NCBI RefSeq assembly: GCF_004769195.1
Contig: NZ_RQET01000013.1
Location: forward strand, 124,001-188,000
DNA: 64,000 nt
DNA from: Leptospira fletcheri
Lineage (GTDB): Bacteria; Spirochaetota; Leptospiria; Leptospirales; Leptospiraceae
Direction of reading: 5' to 3'
This document shows positions 1 to 7,753 of the stretch, piece by piece. The notes under the pieces were generated by a model. The model was not told the origin of the DNA. It saw nothing but the letters and a program-made list of their open reading frames with translations, and made no database searches. Position 1 is the first letter of the stretch; each line of letters opens with the position of its first letter. The position numbers and the translations under genes are program-made.

Positions 1-1127
1 TGGACGGCTTCGATCAGATCGATTTCTCTAGCAACGGCGTTTTTCTTTTCTATCTTTTGCGGAAGCGTTTGCATCAATCTCAGCCCCACATCCAAGGACT
101 CGGCGGATTGCCGGAGATCCCGTTTTACGTTCACTCTTTTTAGCCATCTATCCTGGCCGTCGAATCTCGGGACAAAGGACCTTCTCCCGTGAACGACTTG
201 AAGATTATCGATGATGCAAAGATCTCCCTCGTGTAGAACCAAATCGGAGATATGCGAATTGATGTTTTCGATAACCGTAGCCAATGCATGAGCCGCTTCA
301 TCGTCTCCGGGCATGGCTTCCATATAATCCGGATCGATCCGGAGATACGGTTTCTTCGGATTTCCGAAAAGAAGCGAGACGGGTTTCGGATTCCTGGACA
401 TCTCTTCTATTTTTTTGAAAGCCCCGGCCTCAAGAGAATTGTGTTTGGCCGTATGGGATTGGTCGGGTCGGATCACGAACCTTTCCTGCCATAAGATCTT
501 TTCGATCTCGGGCGGCAGATCCAGATCAGTTACTGAACAGAGCATGGTGGCGACTTTGTCCACATTCCTAAGGCAAAGCAGTGCAAGATAGTCCGCTCTT
601 TCCTCGTGAAACGCGTCTTCCGTATGCCAGCTCAGTTGGGTCAAACTGCTCCAACCTACCTGCTCGTTTTCCAGGCCTTTCATCGGAAGGACGTCATGGA
701 CGAATCTACCATCCTGCTGAGTAGTCCAACCGAAAACGTCTCCCAGCAAGGAAGCGACCAAGGCCAGGAAGATCTCCGCCTTGTGGGTCGAGGAAGGATG
801 AGTAACGTCCTTCCAATCCCGCGGAGTCGGTACGGATGTTTTTCCGATAATTTTGAGGGCACGGATCACGAACGCCGCCGGTTTCTCCCTCAGTCGAACT
901 TCGTGAACGTAATTGCGAAGCGAATGCGGCAACTCCTGAGCGAGCAAAGGCGCCGCTTTCAGAAATTCCAGGGATTGGGCGTTCGGATACTTTTTCGCCA
1001 CTTTTTCGATCAAAGCCACGGCTTGTTCCACTTCCGAGTCCCCCAATTCGGGGGCGTAGGAAATCGAATTATGCCGGGGAGTGATTTCGATGAAATTCAT
1101 CGATTCCTTTTCTAACGTATTGTCCAT
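1..1127 (-). CDS. VioC/clavaminate synthase-like Fe(II)/2-oxoglutarate oxygenase (3' end cut by window edge)
   Basis: This is a non-haem iron oxygenase of the clavaminate synthase/VioC/AsnO branch, which hydroxylates free or tethered amino acids. 375 codons are visible without a stop; the family is about 330-360 residues, so little is missing. The ATG at 1127 follows GAGG by 7 bases. The facial triad is H168-x-E170 (in SWHTED) and H313 (in VVHGR), and the 2-oxoglutarate arginine R327 lies 14 residues later in DGQDRW. From memory, the arginine 3-hydroxylase VioC has H168/E170/H316/R330 and grips the guanidinium with Q137, D268 and D270. Here Q137, D265 and D267 sit at matching spacing. I infer an arginine or other guanidino substrate. 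It is the last visible gene of the ten-gene operon, 78 bases after the ACP stop. Confidence 0.85.
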   Translation of the reverse strand, partial: MDNTLEKESMNFIEITPRHNSISYAPELGDSEVEQAVALIEKVAKKYPNAQSLEFLKAAPLLAQELPHSLRNYVHEVRLREKPAAFVIRALKIIGKTSVPTPRDWKDVTHPSSTHKAEIFLALVASLLGDVFGWTTQQDGRFVHDVLPMKGLENEQVGWSSLTQLSWHTEDAFHEERADYLALLCLRNVDKVATMLCSVTDLDLPPEIEKILWQERFVIRPDQSHTAKHNSLEAGAFKKIEEMSRNPKPVSLLFGNPKKPYLRIDPDYMEAMPGDDEAAHALATVIENINSHISDLVLHEGDLCIIDNLQVVHGRRSFVPRFDGQDRWLKRVNVKRDLRQSAESLDVGLRLMQTLPQKIEKKNAVAREIDLIEAV

Positions 1128-1205
1128 AAATCATCCTCAAACTCATTTCAAGGACCGCGTCTTTTCGAAGTCGGTCCGGATTTTAAATCTCTAAAAAACC
1201 TTCTA

Positions 1206-1514
1206 TTAATTATCTCCGAACCGGCCTTTGCCTGTCGGATCTTCCTGCGATCTTTTGGACATTAGGACGAAGTTCGAAATTTCCGACACGGATCCGAAAT
1301 TATCCTCCCGCAAGTCCGATATATCTATATAAATATTATATTTCTCTTGTATAATCAGAATTAAATTCACGAAAGATATCGAATCCAAATATCCCTGTTG
1401 GACCAGACGAACATCCTGCGGCACCAAAACCTCTCTTCCGTTTCCCTCTCGGATTACCCGACTTACAAGTTCTCCTATCTCCTGCCTTAAATCCATTAAG
1501 CTCGTTTCGTTCAT
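1206..1514 (-). CDS. Acyl carrier protein (phosphopantetheine-binding)
   Basis: A 102-residue free-standing carrier protein. The attachment site is D44-S45 in GYLDSISF, followed by the usual helix (FVNLILIIQEKYNIYI). S45 should carry 4'-phosphopantetheine, and the protein would hold an acyl or aminoacyl thioester in the cytoplasm. The C-terminal 20 residues are charged and not part of the fold. Its start overlaps the ligase stop by 4 bases (ATGA), so the two are translationally coupled and the ligase is the obvious loading enzyme. It is unlikely to be the housekeeping fatty-acid AcpP: the motif is not the canonical GADSLD, and the context is a biosynthetic operon. Confidence 0.85.
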   Translation of the reverse strand: MNETSLMDLRQEIGELVSRVIREGNGREVLVPQDVRLVQQGYLDSISFVNLILIIQEKYNIYIDISDLREDNFGSVSEISNFVLMSKRSQEDPTGKGRFGDN

Positions 1515-3007
1515 CCATTCACCTCTAGATAGATTCTTTCGCGGTCCGGTTTTCCCGCGCTCGTTCTGGGAAGATTTTCGTACATTACGAATTTCTTCGG
1601 AATTTTGTATGAAGACATCTCCGACCTACACAAACGATCGAACTCGGCGGAATCGGGCAATAGGCTCCCAGGAATCGGTTCGATACAGGCCACGATCGAT
1701 TGACCGCTCTGATCGTCCTCGACTCCTACTACGACCGCTTCTTGAACTCCGGGAATGGATTTCAGGATCAACTCGATCTCCAAGGAACTGACCCGATAGC
1801 CGTTAACTTTCAAAAAGGAATTCTTTCTACCGAGAATCCTCAGATTTCCGTTCGCATCTAGAAATCCGGTGTCGCCTGTATGCAAAAATCCTCGGTCGTC
1901 CGTAATGGCGAAACATTCTCCCGAATCCGAGAGTTGCCCCATTGCGACGCAGCCGGACCGGACAACAATTTCCGTCTCTTTTTGTCCTCTCAGATCGGAG
2001 GAGAATTCCACGCCTGAGACAGGAACTCCTACCGAACCCGGAACATACGTGTCCCCAGAATGCACTTCCAAACGGGTCAATGCGCCGACGGATTCGCTTA
2101 ACCCGTATCTGCAATAGATCTTTGACTCGGGATAAACTTCCAGGATCCGCCTCATCAATTTTCCATCTAGAGCGGCCGTTCCTATCGTAAACGATTCCAA
2201 AGGAAGAAATCGTTCCCGATTCAGCCCGCCTATATCCAATAAAAGTTTCATATAGTTGGGGGTCGTCGCAATGGAGGTACAGCCGAATTTCCGCATCCTG
2301 GCCAGATGTTCTCCCGGCATGAACCGGTTGGAGAAATGAACCCCGCACCCGACCCATAAAAGTTCCTGTAAAACGGCGGCCCCCATCGCATGGTATTGAG
2401 GTACGGAACAAAAGGCGTCCTTTCCGGCAAATTGCGATAAATGCTCGAGGTTCGCATCCAGATTAGAGAGTAAATTCCTCTCGGAAAGAAGGATAGCCTT
2501 AGGCCGGCCGGTAGACCCCGAAGAGAATTGGATCAGCCTTACTTCCTCCGGAAGGGAAACGGACAATTTATTTAAATATTTTGAATATTCTATTTTAGAC
2601 GCGGACAATACGAGACGGTCTGAAGAACTCTCTTCCTGGATTCGAAACGACAGGATCGGAGTCTCGGATCCCGTACCTTTGAGGACTTCCTTCTGCTCGG
2701 ACAAGGAATGAACCGCCACTAAATCCGGTCTGATCTGTTCGGAGAAGATTCTCGCTTCCCGTTCCGTGCATTTTTCCGGGATCGGAGCGAGAACTCCGCC
2801 CGCTTTCCACACGGCAAGCTGGAGAAGCGTCAATTCCGGACCCCCCGGTAAAGCGGGCATGACCACGGGACGATTCACTGAGGAAAGGAAGGGAACCAAA
2901 CGGTCCGCCTCTTCGTTTAATCTCGAAAACGTCATGGCTCCGAATTCGTTGCTGACCGCGATTTTGTCCGGATACCGTTCGAGAATCTGTTCGAATCTGG
3001 AAAGCAT
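1511..3007 (-). CDS. AMP-forming acyl/aminoacyl ligase (adenylation enzyme)
   Basis: A 498-residue member of the ANL superfamily. It has the P-loop SSGSTGRPK at residues 162-170, the A5-like YGLSESVG, the hinge region HTGDTGFLDANGNLRILGR and the C-terminal catalytic lysine K486 in TSAGKPDR. It should activate a carboxylic or amino acid as the adenylate and pass it to the neighbouring ACP. There is no condensation domain and no fused carrier domain, so it is stand-alone. Its start shares one base with the decarboxylase stop (TGATG) and its stop overlaps the ACP start. The trio ligase-ACP-PLP decarboxylase resembles BtrJ/BtrI/BtrK of butirosin and the ligase/ACP/decarboxylase set of exosortase-A loci. 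Substrate not predictable from sequence alone. Confidence 0.88.
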   Translation of the reverse strand: MLSRFEQILERYPDKIAVSNEFGAMTFSRLNEEADRLVPFLSSVNRPVVMPALPGGPELTLLQLAVWKAGGVLAPIPEKCTEREARIFSEQIRPDLVAVHSLSEQKEVLKGTGSETPILSFRIQEESSSDRLVLSASKIEYSKYLNKLSVSLPEEVRLIQFSSGSTGRPKAILLSERNLLSNLDANLEHLSQFAGKDAFCSVPQYHAMGAAVLQELLWVGCGVHFSNRFMPGEHLARMRKFGCTSIATTPNYMKLLLDIGGLNRERFLPLESFTIGTAALDGKLMRRILEVYPESKIYCRYGLSESVGALTRLEVHSGDTYVPGSVGVPVSGVEFSSDLRGQKETEIVVRSGCVAMGQLSDSGECFAITDDRGFLHTGDTGFLDANGNLRILGRKNSFLKVNGYRVSSLEIELILKSIPGVQEAVVVGVEDDQSGQSIVACIEPIPGSLLPDSAEFDRLCRSEMSSYKIPKKFVMYENLPRTSAGKPDRERIYLEVNG

Positions 3008-4341
3008 CAGGAAATGCCCTCCTGTCCTAAAACCGAAAATACTTGCCCTCGTAAGGCATCCTCGATTTTGCCACGCTCTCGGATCAGCCTTAGGTCCTCT
3101 CCATCCACCAAAACTTCGGCCGGAGAAGGATGGCTCAAGAATAATATATTACTGAATGTTAATCCATAGGCCCCAGAGCCCAAAATTCCGATCACATCCC
3201 CTTCCTCACATTCAGGAAGGGACAGACCGGAAGCGAATTCGTCGGCCGGCGTGCACAATACTCCGCCTAACGTCACTTCCTCGGATACGAGGGAATTACA
3301 TGCTTTGGCGGATACGATCGGGAACGGTCTCCTAAGAATCGCTCCGATTCCCGCTGCGGCGGAATGGTGGTGCATTCCTCCGTCCAAAATGAGATGATTC
3401 CGATCGAAGGATTTTTTCTTATACAGAATCCTAGAAAGATACACTCCCGAATTCGCGACCAGATATCTACCGAGTTCGATAAAGTATTTTCTCTCCGGCC
3501 TGCCGTCCTTTGAGATCATCGCTCGGAGGCCTTTTCCGGCGGAATCCAAATCGAACTCAGGATCACCGTCGAACAAAGCGACACCGAATCCTCCGCCGAA
3601 ATTTAAGGTTCGGATCGGAACGAATTTCTCCAGCTCGTCCGCGAGATTCAGGAGGTCTTTTGCATTTTCCAACCAAGCAAAATGATCGAAACATTGGGTA
3701 CCCGCATAAATATGCAGCCCTTCCAACTCGCAAGCATTCTCGGTCGAAATTCTTCTCGCCAAATCCAGAATTCGATCCTGATCGATTCCGAATTTTTTGG
3801 ACTTTCCGGCCATGGACATTCTAGAACCGGAAGCTCCGCCCTTAGGATTTACGCGAAGCGTAAGGACCGGTTTATAATCCGAAAAACGGGCGAGTTCGCA
3901 AATTTTCTCGTATTCCCGTTCCGACTCGATATTGATCGCTCCGATTCGATTTTCCAGAGCGAATATTAAATCTTCGTTTCTTTTCCCCGGGCCGCTAAAG
4001 CGGATCGAAGGCCTGGAAAAGCCCGCTTTTAGCGCGATTAAAATCTCGCCTGCCGAAGCCACTTCCACTCCGACGTTTAGAGAGCGGAAGATTCTTCCGA
4101 TCGATACGTTCGGATTCGCTTTTAAAGCGTATAGAATCCCCACCCTTTCCCCGAACGATCGGGAGACTCTCGCGAGATTTTCACGGGCAGCTTCCGCGTT
4201 AAAAGCGTACAAAGGAGTGCCGAATCGATTCGCGAGATCTTCCGCCGAATACTTTCCTATTTTCAGCCCTTCTCCCCAAACGGATCCTATTTGACGGATT
4301 AAGTTTTTATGAATCTCTACTTTCGAATTTTCTAAAATCAT
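3007..4341 (-). CDS. Fold-type III PLP-dependent amino acid decarboxylase (LysA/BtrK-like)
   Basis: A 444-residue alanine-racemase-fold decarboxylase related to diaminopimelate decarboxylase. The PLP lysine is K74 in YALKANPN. The glycine-rich phosphate-binding stretch LNFGGGFGV is present, and the C-terminal half holds GVLCTPADEF, LPECEEGD and GSGAYGLTFSN, matching the C-x-x-x-D, LPxxxxGD and GAYG motifs of LysA. It removes the alpha-carboxylate of an amino acid, perhaps while the acid is bound to the ACP as in BtrK. The adjoining agmatinase and arginine oxygenase make arginine or a derivative the best guess. A housekeeping LysA role is unlikely given the tight packing with the ligase (1-base overlap) and the agmatinase (4-base gap). 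Confidence 0.85.
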   Translation of the reverse strand: MILENSKVEIHKNLIRQIGSVWGEGLKIGKYSAEDLANRFGTPLYAFNAEAARENLARVSRSFGERVGILYALKANPNVSIGRIFRSLNVGVEVASAGEILIALKAGFSRPSIRFSGPGKRNEDLIFALENRIGAINIESEREYEKICELARFSDYKPVLTLRVNPKGGASGSRMSMAGKSKKFGIDQDRILDLARRISTENACELEGLHIYAGTQCFDHFAWLENAKDLLNLADELEKFVPIRTLNFGGGFGVALFDGDPEFDLDSAGKGLRAMISKDGRPERKYFIELGRYLVANSGVYLSRILYKKKSFDRNHLILDGGMHHHSAAAGIGAILRRPFPIVSAKACNSLVSEEVTLGGVLCTPADEFASGLSLPECEEGDVIGILGSGAYGLTFSNILFLSHPSPAEVLVDGEDLRLIRERGKIEDALRGQVFSVLGQEGIS

Positions 4342-4345
4342 GGTA

Positions 4346-5365
4346 TTACCGAAAATGCGGAGACTTTAATTCCGAAGTTCTTTCACCTTGTCGGAGTTCC
4401 CGAATCTCCGAGCCGGCGCGTCTTAAGGCCAAAAGGGAAAGCAGTTCGAAGCATACCGCCGAGGCGTTGATTGCCGTGATTCCGGTAGGATCATAAGGAG
4501 GAGACACTTCCACGCAGTCGAAGCTACAGTAATTCAGAGGCCCGAGAGCTCGCAAAAACTGGAATGCCTGGTATGTGCTGGGTCCCCCGGGTTCCGGAGT
4601 TCCTGTCCCGGGTGCGAATGCAGGATCCAGGAAATCTATATCGAAGGAAAGAGCCACAGGGTGATCGCCCACCCTTTCCTTTACCATGTTTCCCAGCTCG
4701 GTAGGAGACAAAAGGTTCAGCTCCTCCCAGGAAATCACGCGGTAGCCCAAGCCTTCGCCGGAGCCTAGATCGTTCGGATGCAAAGTTCCTCTCATTCCAA
4801 TCTGCACCGATCTGGAGGGATCCACGAGCCCTTCTTCTACCGCTCTTCTAAAAACGGTACCGTGAAAATGTCGGACTCCATAATAATTATCTAAAACATC
4901 TCCGTGGGCGTCGATGTGAACAACGGAAACGGGTCCTCGGACGGCCGCCAAAGCGCGCAATTCGGCCATCGTAAGAGAATGGTCTCCACCGAGAATCAGG
5001 GGAACGACTCCGGCCTCGTAAATCGGTTCCAAAAAATTCTGCACTCTGTACAGACTTTCCTCGTGATAACCTGGGACCACCGGCGCGTCGCCGTAGTCCA
5101 CCATTGAGAGAACTTCCGGAACGTTTACTTTCAATACGGGATTGTAATCCCGAAGCAGAACGGACGCGCTTCGGATCGCCTCCGGTCCGAATCTAGCGCC
5201 GGAGCGGTAAGAGACGGCGGAATCCATAGGAACTCCCACCACCGCGACATCCACGTCCTCCAAAACGGCAAGATTCGGAAGCCGCATAAAAGTACGAACC
5301 CCGGTAAAGCGGGGGGCTTTCATCGAGTTTAGAGGAAGATAGTGTTTTTTTTCTTTTTCGCTCAT
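4346..5365 (-). CDS. Agmatinase/arginase-family ureohydrolase
   Basis: A 339-residue binuclear-manganese ureohydrolase. All metal ligands are present: H129 in GGDHSLT, D152/H154/D156 in HIDAHGD, and D242/D244 in SFDIDFLDP followed by APGTGTPEPGG. The family hydrolyses guanidino groups to urea and an amine: agmatine to putrescine, guanidinobutyrate, or proclavaminate in clavam biosynthesis. The sequence looks more agmatinase-like than arginase-like, but exact substrate is uncertain. In this operon it lies 4 bases before the decarboxylase. I infer removal of the guanidine cap from an arginine-derived intermediate, as the amidinohydrolase does in clavulanic acid biosynthesis, where its partner oxygenase belongs to the same family as the one at 1-1127. 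Confidence 0.88.
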   Translation of the reverse strand: MSEKEKKHYLPLNSMKAPRFTGVRTFMRLPNLAVLEDVDVAVVGVPMDSAVSYRSGARFGPEAIRSASVLLRDYNPVLKVNVPEVLSMVDYGDAPVVPGYHEESLYRVQNFLEPIYEAGVVPLILGGDHSLTMAELRALAAVRGPVSVVHIDAHGDVLDNYYGVRHFHGTVFRRAVEEGLVDPSRSVQIGMRGTLHPNDLGSGEGLGYRVISWEELNLLSPTELGNMVKERVGDHPVALSFDIDFLDPAFAPGTGTPEPGGPSTYQAFQFLRALGPLNYCSFDCVEVSPPYDPTGITAINASAVCFELLSLLALRRAGSEIRELRQGERTSELKSPHFR

Positions 5366-5393
5366 TCATTTTCACCTAATCGCAAAGGCCTTC

Positions 5394-6848
5394 TTAAAAA
5401 CTGGGAACTCGAGGCGGGACGAATATTTTTTCCACCAGCAACTCCGCATCCTTCAACCTAGGATAGCTCTGGAAAAAACGGGTCTGAACCGCCTGAGGAG
5501 CTCCAAGGTAGAATTGTTCGTACAGGATTTGTCTTCCTCCGAAGGAGTTGACGACCAAATCGCTGGCGATCTTCAATACCTTGATATGCGTAAAGGCGTC
5601 TTCGCCGGACATCCCGAAGTATTTTAGAATTTCCTGATCCATTTTTTCCGAAAGATCGTATTCGGTAGGATGCATGATAAGTCCGCTCGCACCGATACAT
5701 CTTAGGATCTCGACGGAACGGGTGTAGAATTGGGAGGCGACAGCATTCGAGGCTCCCAAAGCGGTTTGGCACGGAACGAAATTACCGAACCGATCCGTTT
5801 CTCCTTCGGATTCCGCGGCCACCAGAAGGGATCTTAGAATTTCCGCGTTAGCCGCCATCTCTCCCAATATCTGTTGGATCGCACTCTGTTGCCCTCTGCC
5901 GCTAAAGCGAGCCAAAAGGCTAGCGAGACCCAACATGAATTCCCCTTTGACCGCAGTCCGGGAACAAGTCTGGTGGGAAACGTAGGAGACCATGCCCGTC
6001 TCCGAACGCAATTCGTTCGCGAATTGTACGTCGCCGTCTATAAAGACTCTCTCATGCGGGACTAGGACATCCTCGAATATGCAAAGAGAATCCATTTCGT
6101 CGAATTTTTCGGAAAGAGGACGATCGAATTCCCTGTCTCCCGTAGCGATTCCGCTCCTACAAAGGAGTTTCAAACCTTCGGTTCCGATCGGAATCGCGAA
6201 TGCGAGGGCTTCGCTTCCATCGGAGGCTTTCAGAGGCCGGAACGGATAGATGATGAGTTCGTCGGAAATGGGCGCCAACGTAGCAAGCATCTTGATACCG
6301 CTGACGAGGATCCCGTCCTTCGTTTCTCCCACTTTTCTCAAGGTCAATTTCCTGTCGCCAGGCAGGTCGAAAAATCGATCCATAGGAGGATCGCTAATGG
6401 CGTGAGAGTGAACCAGATTCCTTTCCATGGAATGCGAATAATATCGCTTTATATTTTCTGCATATTCTCCGCGTTTACGTCCGAATACCTCGCTCGCTGC
6501 ATTCCAACTCGCCAACAAGGTCGCAAGAAAATCCGGAGTTCGAGCCATCATACCACCGGTCACTTTTGCGATTTCGCGAAAGCAACTCCCCTTTTTCCGC
6601 AACTCCTCCAGGCTCTTCGGGATCAGGTAGGAAGTAGAAAATTCCCTTCCGTCCTCTTCGCAATAGGAAAGCATCCTATCTTCCAAGTCCTCCCGGTGGT
6701 GTAAATCGATCAGAGAGGCGATCGTGCCGGCACCTCCTCGGAACGCGGAATGCTCCGCCACGTTATCTACACGAGTTCCTTCGAACAAAACGTTACGCCC
6801 ATCGCGTAGATCTTCCAGGTATTCCGAACCTTTACGAAATCGTTTCAT
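5394..6848 (-). CDS. HpaB-type FADH2-dependent hydroxylase (4-hydroxyphenylacetate 3-hydroxylase family)
   Basis: A 484-residue two-component flavin monooxygenase oxygenase subunit with an acyl-CoA-dehydrogenase fold. Family features are the N-terminal YLEDLRDGRNVLFEG, the central SHAISDPPMDR and VSGIKMLATLAPISDE, and IFEDVLVPHERVFI. Members use reduced FAD from a separate reductase to hydroxylate phenols, sometimes carrier-bound as in enediyne pathways, and some act on nitrogen. No HpaC-like reductase is visible in the window, so it may lie off the left edge or be shared. The start at 6848 overlaps the preceding hydrolase by 17 bases and has AAGGAAAG upstream. This gene brings an oxygenation step to the cluster; an aromatic substrate is possible but not shown. 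Confidence 0.85.
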   Translation of the reverse strand: MKRFRKGSEYLEDLRDGRNVLFEGTRVDNVAEHSAFRGGAGTIASLIDLHHREDLEDRMLSYCEEDGREFSTSYLIPKSLEELRKKGSCFREIAKVTGGMMARTPDFLATLLASWNAASEVFGRKRGEYAENIKRYYSHSMERNLVHSHAISDPPMDRFFDLPGDRKLTLRKVGETKDGILVSGIKMLATLAPISDELIIYPFRPLKASDGSEALAFAIPIGTEGLKLLCRSGIATGDREFDRPLSEKFDEMDSLCIFEDVLVPHERVFIDGDVQFANELRSETGMVSYVSHQTCSRTAVKGEFMLGLASLLARFSGRGQQSAIQQILGEMAANAEILRSLLVAAESEGETDRFGNFVPCQTALGASNAVASQFYTRSVEILRCIGASGLIMHPTEYDLSEKMDQEILKYFGMSGEDAFTHIKVLKIASDLVVNSFGGRQILYEQFYLGAPQAVQTRFFQSYPRLKDAELLVEKIFVPPRVPSF

Positions 6849-7746
6849 ATTTCATCTTTCCTTGATTCTCTTTTCCGGAAAGGAATCGGGCGATATGATT
6901 CGAGACCCAACTCGGATCTTCCATGGGGAAGAAATGGGATCCGTCGGAATGGCGAAAATATGCGGATTCCAGATTGTTTTTCGTAAGCTTTCTACAAGCG
7001 GAAGGAGGAGTGACATCGGACCGTGTAGCGGATAAAACGAGGATTTGTTGTCGCAGGATTTCGTAATTTTTCCAATGCCCAGGTCTCAATCCCCTGAAGA
7101 TTTGGGCTTCTATTTTCGGCGGCAAACATAGTTCGAACTGCCCGTCCGGACGAATCCGGAACGCGCTTTTTAAATACGCTTGGAAACTTTTCGGCTGCCA
7201 ACGTTTGTACATGGGCATCATCCGATAGCTTCTTTCCACTACTTGCAGATTTTTGAATATGGCCCTACGTTTATCAGCGAGTTTCGCCAAAGGGTTCGGG
7301 ACGAAGTATAAAAGTTTGGAAGTGAAAGGAGTCAACACGGTAGGATCCAGAACCGCAAGTTTACGAAAACGTTTCTTTGAATCGTTGGAAGCCGCCAAAA
7401 GAACGGACGCTCCTCCCAACGAATGGCCGACCCCGAAAACGGATTCTAGGCCCAGGTGATCCAAAAAAGCCAGCACCTGGTCGCGAAAGAAATACCAATC
7501 GTGAAATTCGTCCGTGGCTTCGGACAATCCATGTCCCATAAAATCCAAGGCGTAAACGGGATATCCTGCCTTACTCAGATCCTCGTATATGGGAGAGTAG
7601 GTTAATGCGGAAAACCCGTTCGCATGGAAGAATAGGATCGGTTCCTTCTTGGCCTTCGATACGGAAGGAACCGAATAATAGGCTAGTTTGATTTTCCGAA
7701 ATCGAAAGAATTCGGGGGAAAGAATTTCGCTTTGTCTTTTTCGCAT
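6832..7746 (-). CDS. Alpha/beta hydrolase of the biosynthetic operon
   Basis: A 304-residue soluble alpha/beta hydrolase. The oxyanion region is FFHANGFSALTY (39-50), the nucleophile S109 sits in GVGHSLGG, and the late histidine is in HSDGSHFFPMEDP near the C-terminus. It lacks a signal peptide. It is clearly related to the hydrolase at 13898-14737, sharing HANG, DFxGHG, FFRDQ and the GxGHSxGGAS elbow, which suggests duplication within this window. In the operon it could act as thioesterase, esterase or amidase for the ACP-bound product. It begins 7 bases after the flavin enzyme stop and overlaps the next gene by 17 bases. Confidence 0.8.
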   Translation of the reverse strand: MRKRQSEILSPEFFRFRKIKLAYYSVPSVSKAKKEPILFFHANGFSALTYSPIYEDLSKAGYPVYALDFMGHGLSEATDEFHDWYFFRDQVLAFLDHLGLESVFGVGHSLGGASVLLAASNDSKKRFRKLAVLDPTVLTPFTSKLLYFVPNPLAKLADKRRAIFKNLQVVERSYRMMPMYKRWQPKSFQAYLKSAFRIRPDGQFELCLPPKIEAQIFRGLRPGHWKNYEILRQQILVLSATRSDVTPPSACRKLTKNNLESAYFRHSDGSHFFPMEDPSWVSNHIARFLSGKENQGKMKYETIS

Positions 7747-7753
7747 AGGATTT

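Noticed and set aside
606..1115. 169-codon plus-strand open frame
   Set aside because: Antisense shadow of the oxygenase gene, which has full catalytic motifs on the minus strand.
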